Position numbers and translations under genes: made by a program
Assembly (NCBI RefSeq): GCF_001949145.1
Contig: NW_019091355.1
Location: 4,606,707 to 4,670,706, forward strand
DNA length: 64,000 bases
Source of the DNA: Acanthaster planci
Taxonomy: Eukaryota > Echinodermata > Asteroidea > Valvatida > Acanthasteridae
Reading direction: 5' to 3'
Shown here: positions 12,313-26,200 of the stretch, piece by piece
How positions within the stretch are numbered: the stretch's first letter is position 1
Layout: every line of letters begins with the position of its first letter
Notes under the pieces: generated by a model
Seen by the model: only the letters and a program-made list of their open reading frames with translations
The model's database searches: none
What the model was told of the DNA's origin: nothing

Positions 12313-15300
12313 GGCGTTGGGTCGACAACTTGCAAACTCTAGTACGCATCAATATTTTCTGTAATTAGAATGAGTCACCTTTGTCTTTGCTCCTCCATTT
12401 TTAAGGCACTGAGTTGGCCTACTGAATGCAGCCCTACAGCGTAATTAGTTCCCCAAACATGTTAACAGCAAGATGTGGCAATGTATCTTCAACTTCACGA
12501 CTTTTGACGCCAAGCATCATAATCACAAAAAAAGAAAAGAAAAAAGAAAATGATTAATTAGGCCTGGGGCCACACACACTTCGTTTCAAGAAGGCTTCAT
12601 TGAAAATTTATCGCGTGTCGATCCATCGAGCCCGGAAGTTTGGACCAGACAAAAGAATGTTAATGATGCTATGCAATAAAAGCCAGTCGCGCGTTAATGT
12701 TCCCGGTCGCAAAATGTCATCGTCTGGTTGCCATGGTGACAGCAACAGGTGTGCATTCAGTGACCATAAATCATCATTTTTTGAGACCGAGGGTTGGCTC
12801 TTCACGCACACAAAAAACCCTTGAAAGTAGCAATAAAAGTGAAGCTGTACCACCTGGTCGCTTATTTTCCCGTACAGAGAGGCTGAGTCCTGAATTTGGA
12901 AGTATCCGTTCTTCAGTTTTCTCGTTGTTTGATATCGTCAGGAAAGAAAAGGCCTGGAAATTCGCATCCAATCAACCCTCGAAACTGCTTCCCATTTATG
13001 TCAGAATTCCGTTCATGCGCCAAGAAAGCTTTATTTGTGACCAGCATTGATCCCTAAAATTGGAGCATGAAATGATCAGACTTCCAACTCTGGAAGGATA
13101 ATTCGTAAAGTAACATGTTCTGTCTTGACTTCTAAAACCAAAATGCATTTTGAAGGCATTGAATTCTATAAAAAAATGTTGATTAAGACACTCAAAATAT
13201 TCCAATTATTCCTTTTTTTTCAATTGCCCCTATCTTTGGTAAATCTTAGGAGTACCCTGCAGTCTCTACTGAGTGCAGTTTGGTAAATTTCTGTATTTAG
13301 GCCTGTACGTGTGGTTGTTTTAGTGAAGCAACGCAGCAGGCGATGCACGTTTCTTCAGAACTCGTAATAATTCAACAAACATTTGTACAAATTTGCGTCT
13401 GTGAAGCTTGCTTTCTTGCCTTTGTCACCCCACATTACGTTTATTGACTTACCACCTGTAGGCCTACAAGTGGTATGGTTAGGTTCAGCATGATCCCTGG
13501 ATGCCATTGTATCGTAATCCTTTCTCCATCCCTTCCTAAGATATCATGTCCTGATGCGTTAACTGGCACCCTTTTCAGGAATGAGTCTCGGGCACCTCAT
13601 CCGCATTATGTCAGCTCCATGAGACCTTAAAGACTTACTTGGGCTATATATACCTCCCCCAGCCCGGCCCCAAGGCGCTGTGTTATTTTCAACCCTTATC
13701 GTGCCCCTTATGGTGAACGCTTTATGCAGGTTGCCACAAAGAGTAAGTGATTCTTGAGGCAAAAGATGAAAAAAGTTGGCAGTGTACTTAAGAGTATATG
13801 TATAGTGCAGGTCGACAACATTCCGTAAGACCAAAATAATTGGAACCAACTGTCGCGGTGTGGCTCCTTCGCCGCCCATAAAGTAGTTCCCGGTAACTAA
13901 GCATTGTTGTAAAAAAGTGGTTGGAACTTACGTGCCAATTAAACCGCGCCCTTTCAGTACTAGAAAAAGCGGTGGGGAGGTCATTCAAGAATACTGGAAA
14001 GCTTCACAGTCAGTTTGAAGTCGCTTTTAATAAGAAGTTTAGCCACCTCCTCACTTCGCTTATACAAAATTTGCAACCTAGTGTTTCACATTCATTCAAT
14101 TAAGGCAGAATTCGGCGAATTATTTCATGCTGGAGATTGTCCACGTCTTTAATTTGTTTGTTTGTTTTTTGTTTCTGTTTTTTTCTTCTTTTTTTTGCAA
14201 ACAGGTGCACAGCGTACCAACTTTTTGGGGGGTTTTCTGTGGAATTCCACAGGGATTGCTTCCGGGAAAACGTTACTGGATAAAAAATGCATAAGCCGAG
14301 GGGAGGTATTGCGCTGTTTACGGTGTATAGCTCGAGTCCAGTGACTCATTGGATGTGTTTAAACAAATCCACGCATGACTTCATTCCTTGTCCATAATTA
14401 AGTAAGAAAAGACAAACCCTATAAAACAGGTATAATTCGTTGAACGCGAGAGAGACAGGTTATCGCAGATTATATCTGGGACCAGAAACCAAGGATTGAA
14501 GCATTTGGTAACGAGAACATTTTGTACCTGCCAGTCTCCACTGGACAACAATTATTCAGGATTACTTTTTGAAAACCAAATTCCAGGTCAGGAAATTTGG
14601 AAGCCGCTGAGGGTTTTTGTTTGGTTAGTTTTTGTTTGTTTTTCCTCAAGCATCACGATGCGGGATATCTGGAACTTGTTGCACAATGCAATGGAGTTCC
14701 GCGGTTGCACATACACGCTCGAACCCGTACGACAACGGAAAAGAAAAAAGGTCAAAGACCCCCTCCTGAAGAAGGTGGGCAGGTGAGAGGAATTCATACA
14801 CAAATTGGTTGATGATATCCGTGCAGGCAGCAGATTAGAAGCCTTTTCTTCTCTCCTTCCCCCCCCACCCTTTTCATCCAAATTAGAAGTCTTTTCTGGG
14901 GAGGGGGACAGCATCGGGTTGTTGTTGGATATTTCTTTGTATTTCCTCTCGATTTGAGAGAGCTTTTGCAACAATCACGCGTCAAGCTTGGTGGATTACA
15001 GTAAGCAAAGAATGGTTTGTTTAGTTTCTCCAGTGTTGTGGGTTTGGGGTTTCGTCGAATTTTCCAGCATCTCGTCTGAACGAATTTAATGAATTCGGTG
15101 GTAATTTGTTACTATTGAACTCACAATCCGGCTTCACAAACACTTATCTTTACCATATTTGGTAAAACAGTAGAGTACACTTCATTTCTTGCAACGTAAT
15201 GCATGCGATCATGCCTACTCACAAGTTCCATTGCTATGACACTTGTTCATTTCTTGGGGGTAAGGGAATTAACGTATTGTTCACACTGCAACACTGCATT

Positions 15301-18300
15301 GGTCTCTGTGTCCAGAATCATGGGATGACAGATTATCGAAAGTCGTAAACCTTTAATTTTCCATCGTTATTCAGGGTCATAAAATCTAGCGGTAGATGTA
15401 GCCCCTCTCTTTGGCCAACTTCATTGTGACATCGAGTTCATTATCGTTTTCTATCTATCCGAGACTCGAAGTAAATACGGACTCCGGGAAAACCAGCTAC
15501 TTTTCTTTTAAAAATGCATGAATGAAAATTTGAAATTAAGATGCTGAACAAATTAACCGCTAAGTGTGACATGTGGTTGATTTATGGAGGGAGTTACGTT
15601 TAGCATATTGTCGGCAAACAAAGACCTTGTGCAAAAAAAGTCCAGGATAGATTCAAAAATCGATAAATGAGTCGGGAATTATGATTGTCAACACCATCTT
15701 TCACAATTACCGGCACTCGCCAGCTTCAACCGTCACGTCTGTAACATATGGTTAGCTGCCACGTTTATGCTTGATGATTCTGTCTCCGTTTTGTGGCCTT
15801 TTCACCCCTAACTGATGAAAAATGTTAAGACAGCCATTTCCCCCCCCCCCTTTTTTTGTGGGGGCTCGCTGTCGCTATATAGTTAACTTCTCTTGTGCGT
15901 GTACATCATGCTCAAAGAATTTGAGCCAATTATGATTCAAGTTGACACAACCTACAGACGGCAGTGGTCAACAGGTAACCGAATATGCTTCGCCAGATTG
16001 CATGTTTACGTAGGAGACCGCCCGTAAATTCGAACGGTTCTCTTGTGCCTCAACTCGACCTGCCTTCTGGCAAGGTTCCCAGTCTCCCTCTCAATAAGAA
16101 TTCCACTGTGCGAGAATATGATAATGATAAGATGCCATCTTGAAGACATGAAGATTGGAGAATAAAATGTTATACACCTGGAGCTTTTTTCCTCCTACAC
16201 CCGGGACTGAGTTACTGGCAATTTGCCAAAAGTCCCATGTCATTTTGGGGGTCACTCCATACAGATGGAGATGATTTTCTGCTTGCAATTTGATCCTGTA
16301 CGGGTCCTTTCGTCGGTATCATAAGGGTTGTTTACGTGGACGGTGCATGGATGATAGTCAGGATTCCATTCTGAGTTGGTTTGAGTAGACATTCCCTCGG
16401 TTGGAACTGTATCAAAAGTAACAAGAAGCACATAAGAATTGGAATGGTTCCCAGGAAGGTTATCAGTACGTTAGTCGGCCTTGCCGGTAGCCAAATCGTC
16501 TTGGGGTCGACTCGGGTCCGGGCACACAGGGACGGGCCAATTCGGGCCACACGGCGCCACGAAGCCAACAAAATTCACGCTGGACGGTGGATGTGCGGTG
16601 TATTTAACAGAGCGACACAACCGTCAAATATCAATGAATGTTATTAACTTGATGACTATGTAACCAAAAGCCAACTTGGTTTCCTTTCTTGCTGGGATGA
16701 TAAATGCCCCATAAATTGCTCAATTTGGCTGAATTCGTTGAGTTTAATGGCCAAATCAACTATTGTTGAGAGGACTTTGCGTAAAAGGCCTACAGCCCTT
16801 CCAAACGAGATTGTTATCAGCATAAACATAACCTATATTCAATGAACACTGACCCATAAGAGATATGGCACGTTTATTTGAGATAACACTGCCAAAAAGA
16901 ACAGCGGACAACTAATTTTCTTAAATGGTGATTTAAGACGGAAATTGAATCATGGTTTTCTTTTTCTCTCGAAAAGTAGACCTTGTGCTATAGGCTTTTA
17001 TTAAGTCACTACCCACATCAGTATGTGCTTTTGAAAAATGCTTGGCTTATTTATGTATCGATTCTGTTCATTTTCCTGATTATCGATCCTGCGTTTTGAC
17101 TTCACGTATTCTATGAGACATTTTAAACGAAAACAAAGTGATTAAAAACAAGTACAAAGAATAGTTTATAAACCCCTACTTGTAATAATTGCAATTGCTG
17201 ATGTAGTTACCGTCACTCCTCGTAACACGATTTATGTTGCAGTGGTGCAGCTCTGCTCTGAAAGATTTGCCGCGGTTAACGAAAATATAAACCACAAGAC
17301 AAATATGCTCGTTTTTAGAAGTCATTTAAGATTTGATGTATTTATTCTTTTGTACAATAATGGAATTATTGTTCGATTTCCTAACTTGTCATTGCTAACC
17401 CGTAAGCACCGTTGGAAAAAAAAACAAATGAGTTGAGCATGCGCCGGTCAATCTCATGACAACCACCAAGGTTGTTCATCGAACCACGCTGACGTGATAA
17501 CAACCTACAAATGTAAATACTGTCTAGGAATGGCCTGGATCCGCTATTCTGGCCAGAATTCTGGCCTTGCTGGCGTTCAGCTTCCCCTGAGAAACAAACT
17601 GCGATTGAGATTGAAAATGCCGGCCCCCTGCTTTCAACACTCACATGCAAGAAAGACAGTAAAAAATCCTTGGGACAAATTTTAAAAAAACTCATCGACT
17701 TCTGAGGTGGAATGGCGTGGCCCAAGGGGAGGACAAAAAGGCTTCCCGCCCAAAATCATCGGCGACCTGTTTGCTCTGCCCATTCATGCTGCCTGCTCAC
17801 TGAGAGGGGACACTCTCGGGGGTTGACTGAAGAGATTAATTCGGTCACTTTAAATTTACCCCAACTCACCTTGGAATTTGCTGACACTTAATGGATTTGG
17901 TTACACGAAACCTGGTAAATAGAGAGTTAGTTTTGCAAAATTTTATTCTGTTTCTTTTGGTAGAATTTTAGTAAATATTTGATTTGAAAATGTATTTTCT
18001 GCAGTCTTGCCAACTAAGAGAAGGCCACAATCTAGTATTGGCTGTGACTAGACCAACAACGCTGCACTTTATTGCGTTTTAAAAATAAGTATTACCCTAC
18101 AATCATTACTTTCTCAAACAAGATTTAAACGTTGGACCAGAAAAAAATGTGTCGATGGCTATCACACCCCCGTTCACGTAACTCCAGGAGTGCACGGGAT
18201 ATCTGCTGTACATGTACATCCCAGAGCTCCTCAAGTAGATGTGGGTGCGTTCGTAGTCCGTCTGAAGTTGGGACAAAATCTATTTGGCTCCCCCCCCCAA

Positions 18301-21300
18301 TCAAACGTCGATCGTCACTTAGCTTTTACTTTCCCCAACCACGTGTATCTTACTCGCTGAGCGTTTTGCCTGTGTTCATCTCTCTCAAATATAGGAAAAA
18401 AATGTTCAATGTCAGGCCCGAACTTTCTGGAGTTCATCACCTTTGTTTACTTTTTTTTCCCTTAAGCTGCGCCTACTCCCAACGGGGTTCTAAAGTGCGC
18501 CCTCTATTTGCTGTGACTATTCCTTGTCAAATCTTGCGTGCGACTCCGAACACTTTCGAGGGATTTCCGCGCTGCAAAGAGGTAGCACCTGCATTGCAAT
18601 TAACACGACAAAAGCAAGCGAACATTAGGTCTGATTGTCCTCAGTCATTTTTCATGTTGGGTTGCGCCCTGTGTTTGCAAGAGTATTCTGGACCGGGTGC
18701 GGTTGCCAGGAAGAGTTCCTTAATGTGAGGAGAGGCACAATGTGACTTGTGTCAGTGATCGATGTTGGTAACGTGACTCTGTGATACATCAATGTCACGC
18801 TCACTTTACCATACCTTTCAGTTGGTTTGCACTTGTCGTAAAAAAGCAATTAATCAAAAAATTCCATCAATAGTTTACCTATCATTAATTTAGTCAGTGT
18901 TTGGTTCTCTGAGTTTGGGCCATAATACTTACCCATCCCACCACAGACGAACCTCGCGTAGGCTATGGTTCATTGCTCTGCTTCACCCTTCCAATATTAG
19001 CTCTCCTCTAAAATCATGGTTATTGCCTTTTGATATTCAAAATTAACAGCAGTACAGGGAAATTCTTTCGGTCCCCAAGTGACGTTTTGATGTTTTTGAT
19101 TCGACTTGGCCACGGAGACCAAACGTTACATCTCGATGTCGAACGTTGCAGCTGAGGCATGCCTTGGATAGGAATAGATTTTGTTTCTTTTCTGTTCTAA
19201 ACCACATACACAGTCACTATGTTTTTGGCATGGCTGGAACTTTATTACAAAGGGGAAATTAAGAAAAGGCTATATGCCGGCTATGCTTCTCAGAATCGCC
19301 AGCTTACACACGGGTACAACAGTTGAACTGTGATTAAAACAAGATATATTGCCTTGTGCTTATTGTGTCTTAATTATTTAATAAATCGTCGTTTCATTCG
19401 ATAGTATATAGTAAAAACAGAAACGATTACCCTGCTCAAGGAATTAAAGAAGCCTAACCATTGCAAGGACACCATTGTAACGAGTAAACCCAGTTGTTTG
19501 TTATACATGTATCAGTTTTCCTGTCATTTTCCTATAATTCTGGGAGCTGAGAAGGTAATGTTCTTTTTAAAATACCCGCCAGTGCAATCTACAGGAGACG
19601 AACCTTTTACCTTTGATCCCAGTATGACTTATTGGGTATTCTTGCCTTTTAGGTGTTGCCAGTGTGTTGTCAGTTAATCTTTAAAATCCACGCAGAACAG
19701 CAATTGCAACCCCTCATTTTACACATAATAACACCCACAAAACTTTTAAAAGGCCATTCAGGAGAATCGATTCCTTTGGAGACGACAAACTATTCCATTC
19801 CTTTTCTATTTACCGCGCCTCGGTGCCTCACTTGATCCACTCCCTCTTCATTAAGAATTGATTTCATTCCTCTCATCGATTACTTGATTTCTTCTCCCCA
19901 CGCCTGGCTTAATTCGGCACTCCAGGTGGTACCAATTTATTCGATCAGACCTGACAAGATCTTTTATACACCACAGTGTGTTTACCTTTTCAATCAACAT
20001 CGATTTTGTCCGATGGTATTTAATGGCAGACTTCAAACTGAAAGTTGGAGCCGGCTTGGCGGGCCTTTTCCCCACCAAAGCGTTATCATCATTCTCGTTC
20101 CTAACTTCTTGTTGCATTTTATTTTGCCTCTTTAAAAGTGATTTTTAAAAATTACCAAGTTGAAAGGAGTTTGTGGATGTGAATTGACTAAGAAATATAA
20201 GGGTCGTAACTTAGAATCATGTTTCCCATTCAATCTTCCTATTTGCTTACAGGTGACGCCGAGCCTTCCTGGCTGTGAGTACCACTGTCAAAGATCGATA
20301 GGACCCTTTGACGTTCAGCGAAAGATACGCAGACACCAGACGCAAAAACGAACAGGGCATGGCAGACGGTGTGACCGGACGGTATCTGTTTATAATTCTT
20401 AGCCATTTCATCAGAGAAAATCTTTATTTCTTCAGTCACATTTTTCACATGCAGAAGAAAGACTTTTGTCATAAAAACGAGAAACTGTCATAATCCTGGA
20501 AACTCTCATAATCCTGAAAAAATTAAGGACACCATAAATTTTCGGTAGACCCAAATTAATCATATAGAACAGGTGAATCCATTATAGCTTAAATTCTCAG
20601 AAATCTAATCCATACAGGTGTTATTGTTTTATCATTCGTGATAATGATACAGGACATAAGGATTTCTAAAAACAAAGTGAGTTCTCTTGGTTTTTTTGTA
20701 AACAAATTTGTCTCCAAAACCTGAGACGAAGCCATTCAAATGTATGTCTATCTAAATGAGAATAAAGTTCCTTGCAGTCTTTAGAAAGCTAAGCTTTAAA
20801 ATATTGTGTTGGTAATTTGTCACATTCACCTCAGTTTGCGGTTTGGTAGATTTACTACAAAACGATGTGTTCTTGGAGCAAGCAAGCGAGCATTCTCTCT
20901 TCCAACCTTCATGTCCATTTCCGCACAGCACGCGTGGCACGGGAAGAATCCTAAATTTGCCCGACACCAGACGCCACCAGCTCAAAAGAACCCAAGATTA
21001 AGTCCATTTCTGCCGTCGCTCCATCATCGCTCAGGAGAATGCCGGCATTCGTTTTTTTTTCTTTTTCATTACTATTATTCATATCCAAAAAATGATACAT
21101 CAGAGATAATGTGGCAACAAATATGCAGGCGCGCAGCATTGCCTCCACGGAAGCAACAATAGGGCAGCGTGGGTCTTTTTTTCGGTTACTTCTGCGTGTG
21201 TTCGTTTGGGCTCCAAATTGTAAATTAGTGCATTTCGAGGGGTCCGGGTTGCAAGCGAATTACAGACGGAAGGCGAAGTATCCATTTGGGGCCGCGGAAT

Positions 21301-23147
21301 GATTGATCTGGGTGAGGCATCGTTGCGACATTCAGTGGATTTTGAGATGGGCGATATGTCGAGAGTTGTGATAAAAATGATAATACAAGTATACAATCTC
21401 TAACGTCCTTGTGCGTTGAATGCAATACAGGCAGGCAGTCGCAAAAAACACAGAAACCTCTAGATTGTTTTCTTTCATAAAGGATTGTAAGGCAACATTA
21501 ACTTTAAAAATGTCATTTCTCCGACAAAAGCACTCTTCAGAAATCCTCCTCTTCGGTACAATATTTGCAGATACGGGCCCTCGTTCTATTCAGTAAAATA
21601 TGTATAAATATTCCCAATGTTTAAAAAAAAAAGGAAAAAAATGTTTCTCTGCCCCTCGCACCACACGATTTGCTGTCCTCACCAAATATGGGACCGTGAC
21701 AAGTATGACCGAAACTTCCCTGCGACGTAGATATCGTTTTGCATGTGTACACGGTCATTGAATTGCAGTCTATGTGATCCTCGGAATGACATGTAATTCT
21801 GTCATCGCACAGACCAGAAATAAAAGTCATGTGAAACAAAATTCATCTTTTCTTTTTCTCGTTGTGTTTGTTATTTTATGGTGTTTGACAATGCAGGATT
21901 GCTCACTGGAAATATGGCTTAAACTTGTAGTGACATTTTGAGAGTCGTTTAGACAAAGAGGATAGCATCAAGGACAGAGAACCGTCTTTGAAAACAACAA
22001 ACCTATACCTTTGTAAGTTCTTTTAAGTGAGAACAAAAGACATGCCAGCAATCCTGGTCTCTAACGATGGCTTCGACGTGGCATAATAAACCAATTAAAG
22101 TCTTTGTCGAAAAAACTCTGAAGGCTTTGTGGACAATTAATTAAGTCGGCGGAGTTATTTCGTCCCCTGGCGAGGTGAAACTACCGTTTCAAAGAGATTG
22201 GCCAGGTTTTGTTTAGACAATAACGTTTGTTCTTTTTTTTTACCTGTGTAAATGCGAGTTTATTCCATGCCTTGTGTGCACCACAATGGACTTCATGTTT
22301 ACGTGTACGAGCAGACGACACTTTGCCTTGATTCGCGCCAAAAAAGTGACTCATCGTGGTACAGGGGAAATCAAAGGTCACGAATCCTCCGAGGGTCAAC
22401 TTTTGTCGCGAAGTGGTAAAAAGACCAAAAGCCGCTGACAAAGATCGTTACATTTTCAATGACAAGATGATACACGCCCTTCCAATTGCATTAGGGGTTT
22501 GTTCCATTCAGTTGGATCAAAGAGCGAGATCAGAAATTGAAAGGGAAAATGGGCAACCTCTTATAAACCTTCCCGCCCTTTTCACTTCGAATGGAGGAAG
22601 CCGCAGAAGTGGAAGAATATGATAAATCCCCCTCCCATTACACTAAAGCCCCCTCCGATTCATTTCGGTTGTCGGCCAAATGAAAATCCGCGCCGAGAGC
22701 TATTAACTTTTTTTCACGGTGAATTACTCGGCATTGGCTCTGGAAAGAGGGTGGTGCGTTGCGGAGTGGAATACTCGCAGGGAGACCTTGCACGATGTTG
22801 TGGCCCCTTTTTGTTTTCTTTTCGAGGTAAAAATCCCGCGGTTTCCCGTCCGATTTTTGGCTTGCACGTGGAGCTCTGAGATTTAGGAAAGGCAAGAATT
22901 GGTTGTCTCGCTGGCATTTTGCCCTCCTTTTCCTATTTCTTTTTTTTTTTTAAATTCGTCATTGCAAAGTAGCCCAGGGGAAGCAGGCAGCAACGTCCCC
23001 CGTAGGGAGTCTCTCTCCATTCCCCCTCCCCTTTCTGAGGGGGAAAACTGTCGCCACGCCATCTGTAGATGTGTTGATATGCGTTCCTTTAGTGTGGACA
23101 CAGGCCCTTTACCAAGGTTCCTGACACAGCCGTCCATTATACAAACT
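12313..23147. other. Gene-poor non-coding DNA
   Basis: No supported gene. The longest frame in the first 30 kb (18132-18728, 198 codons, plus strand) has no recognisable domain and an uneven composition; a frame of that length is expected about once by chance in a window this size. A perfect 16-bp palindrome GGCCAGAATTCTGGCC lies at 17551-17566. Poly-C and poly-T runs are common. Confidence 0.5.
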
Positions 23148-23235
23148 CAGTGGCGTAGGAGGGGGGCAAAGGGGACAACTGCCCTTTGTGGAGGCTCTTC
23201 CCCCTGTCCCCCCCCCCGAGCCTGGCTATACCACA
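23148..23235. mobile_element. Short hAT-like MITE remnant
   Basis: The left end CAGTGGCGTAGGAGGGGG has the form typical of hAT-type non-autonomous elements, and the right end (GAGCCTGGCTATACCAC) looks like a decayed inverted counterpart. The body is a G-rich then C-rich stretch with no coding potential. No matching 8-bp target duplication is left, so the call rests on the termini alone. Confidence 0.5.
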
Positions 23236-26200
23236 TTACCACCTAGACGTCCTTTGTCAGTTCCGCTTTTTGTTTGCCTGACCGCCGTTGACTCATGTCA
23301 AGGCAATTGTCTCAGTGAGTGATGTTACCGTGGCTGTTATTTCTACGGCTGTCGACACTGACTGGACATTTTCACGCCATAATTATTTTGTGTGTGAAAT
23401 TGCAATGAATAGGCATATTTCTGAGAATCCCAGACAACGGAGGAATTAATGAACTGGCTGAAAAAATTATGTGAACTAAATATTCATCAAGAAAGTCCAC
23501 TCTCATCCTGAATAAGGACAACAAACTTAATTTCAAACGATGTGGAAAACTTAACATTTACGTAAAAACATAATACACCGATTGCACCAGCTAAGTCTCG
23601 TGACCTATAGTGGGTATCAGATATCAACAAACACGGTGTCCACCCAAAGCAAAGTGTGTCATAAGTAACATTTACCAAAGCTGACGGTATAAAGCACCGT
23701 ACTCGGACTACTGATGTTCTGGGTGCTATCCTGTAACTTTGCTGTATTGTTTGTTAATACTCAAAACACACGTTGCTATGCGGTTGATACCCACTACAGG
23801 TCACGCGATTGAGCGGGCGCAATCGGTCTATTCCTCCTGAAATGTAATCAAGTTATTATGTAGTCAGTTCCCTCGTAAACATGTGTTTCGTGTCGTAAAA
23901 TTGGAGGATAACGAAAACTGGAATTAGCAATAACTTTGAGTTATTCTTTTATATGCTTTGGTGTAGATCTACCTTAATCAAAAAAACAAAATGTTGTCAA
24001 CCTTTTCTCATACAGGAGGGACCAGACAGATACCGTGGAGATGCAAATTTTGTACACCAAATCTAAAAACTTCCTGTCGCTGTATAGAAACACGACAATA
24101 TTGGTCACAGGGGAATGAAATGCCCTTTCCAAGTTTGGTATAAAACAAAAATCGAAGCAAGGCTTCACTTTGTAAAGTCATAGAATAATGCACACAGCTG
24201 CACAAGAATAATCCAATCACCCACGGCGGTACATTATCTCTTACCTTTCAGCCGGCCAATCAAGGGTCTCGATGAATGCAAACCGGGTCCACGCTCCCGC
24301 CATCATTCTCACAAGGCAAATGACCGCAGAAACCAATAACTGTCACTGGTCATTTGGCACCACCAGCCTGCACGCGCGGTCGTCATTTCATGCCTCTTTA
24401 TCGGGAGTCGCAGCTACACCAGTTGTCTTCTTCCTCCGTTCATTTCCGATGCTTCCGGAATAAGCAGGTGGAAAACTTTTGGCGACAAAAAAACGAGGAT
24501 TTTCTACTCAAAAGTTTCTGGGATGTCAGTTTTGGCTGCCGTAAGTCTCTGATCGGTTCAGATGAGAGGGGTCACAGAAACGATACCGTGTGCACTGGCA
24601 GGCTCGAAAACTGCCGTTTCGTTGTTCTTGATTCAGTTCACCAAGATTTCCTTCTTACAGGGCCTGTTGGGTCATCTTTAATATCGTTAAAATGATTGAA
24701 ATTTACAAACCTTACAATCACGGAGTCTAAATCGGCCTAAGTTGCCCAACGGTGCGGACCTGTGGTGTTAAATGTAGTTGATCAATTGAAAATTACGTCT
24801 ATTTCCTTTCTTGATTTTTACAAACAGAACATTTTGTTCACTAAAACTATTAACGGCAAAGAATAACAGCTCAAAGAGTTTCAACACACACTTAAAAATC
24901 ACCGCCAAATGGGTGGGAGCTATCAGATGTTTATTTAACCGGTGACATATTGCCATCAGACGACAGTGGAGAGTGTGTTTAAAATGAAATTGATACGATT
25001 CACCCCGGCAGGAGAGAGATTTAGCAACCGCTGGCCAGGGATTTAGAAGATTACCTTCGGTTCATCTTGAAGTGAGTCTAAATGAGACCAGAGTAGATCG
25101 GTTAAAACCGGCCATCGATCGTATAAATTGAATCTGTGGCACTGCTGATTCCGCCAAACGTTTTAGCTTGACTTTTTTTTTGGGGGGCGGCACTTTTGTT
25201 CAAGCGGGAAGTGAAATATCGTATGCTTGCGCTGCCGGCTTCCGTTTGCCAGAGATGGTTGTTGGGTTAAAATAAAATTGGGCATTCCTTTAATTTGTAT
25301 CATGTGGGAATTGCTATGGAATGGAAAGGAATTGGGATAATATCTGTGGGATTTTCGGCCACTTTAAACCATTAAATTGGATTGCACGGAATAAGCCTTC
25401 CTTCGCATTCAATTAAAATTGTTGTGTGGTTCAATACGGATAGCATGGCGAAAGTTGGTTTACACATAGATGTAGAAACTTTTTGTCTGGATGCGAATAA
25501 CGTACTTCACAGTTATTTGGTGGCTATATTTTGAACTGTGCAAAAAATATTATTTGAACTTTGAAGCTACTATTAGACGTATTGATAATGCACGCAAAAG
25601 TTGAAAAGGAAGCAGTTTTCTCACGTTAACTACATTTGAGTCAGTATCAGTACTAATCAGCTGAAACTTTAAAGCAAATACACGATAATCGCTTTCTTTT
25701 GGCAAGGTAAATTTGTCACACAATGTTAATGTGGACACTATACGTCCATTTCAAAATATAAAGAGGACAAAATCTCAAAGCAGCATGGGTGCCTGAAATG
25801 AGACAAAATACAAATGAACAGCCAATCATTGAAATGCTCCTTAAACATTCGAGAGACCTTCATATTTTCATCTTTCCTTATCGTTCTACACTTTGCTGGT
25901 AGCACCCAGACAGGTCTGCGGGATTAACCCCACTGAAAGTCCCGTCGAATTCCGTACCTCGTTCATCAACTATCTACGGTAGATGTAGCCAGACAATAGC
26001 ACCGACTGCTGGTGCGCGCGCTCCCGGGATCCGGTGGACCGCCGCACGTGGCCGCGGGACATTTTCCGGAAGTTCAGACTTGGGGATCGGTGTTGCGCCA
26101 CGACATGGAACGGGACTTGAAGGAACATTTGGCGTCGAGGCACGGCATGCCGTAATAAAAACGACAGGTACACAGGGACAAGGACTGCCAATTCGGCATG

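Noticed and set aside
18132-18728. 198-codon open frame on the plus strand
   Set aside because: It is the longest frame in the first 30 kb, but has no recognisable domain and an irregular composition. About one random frame this long is expected in a window of this size.
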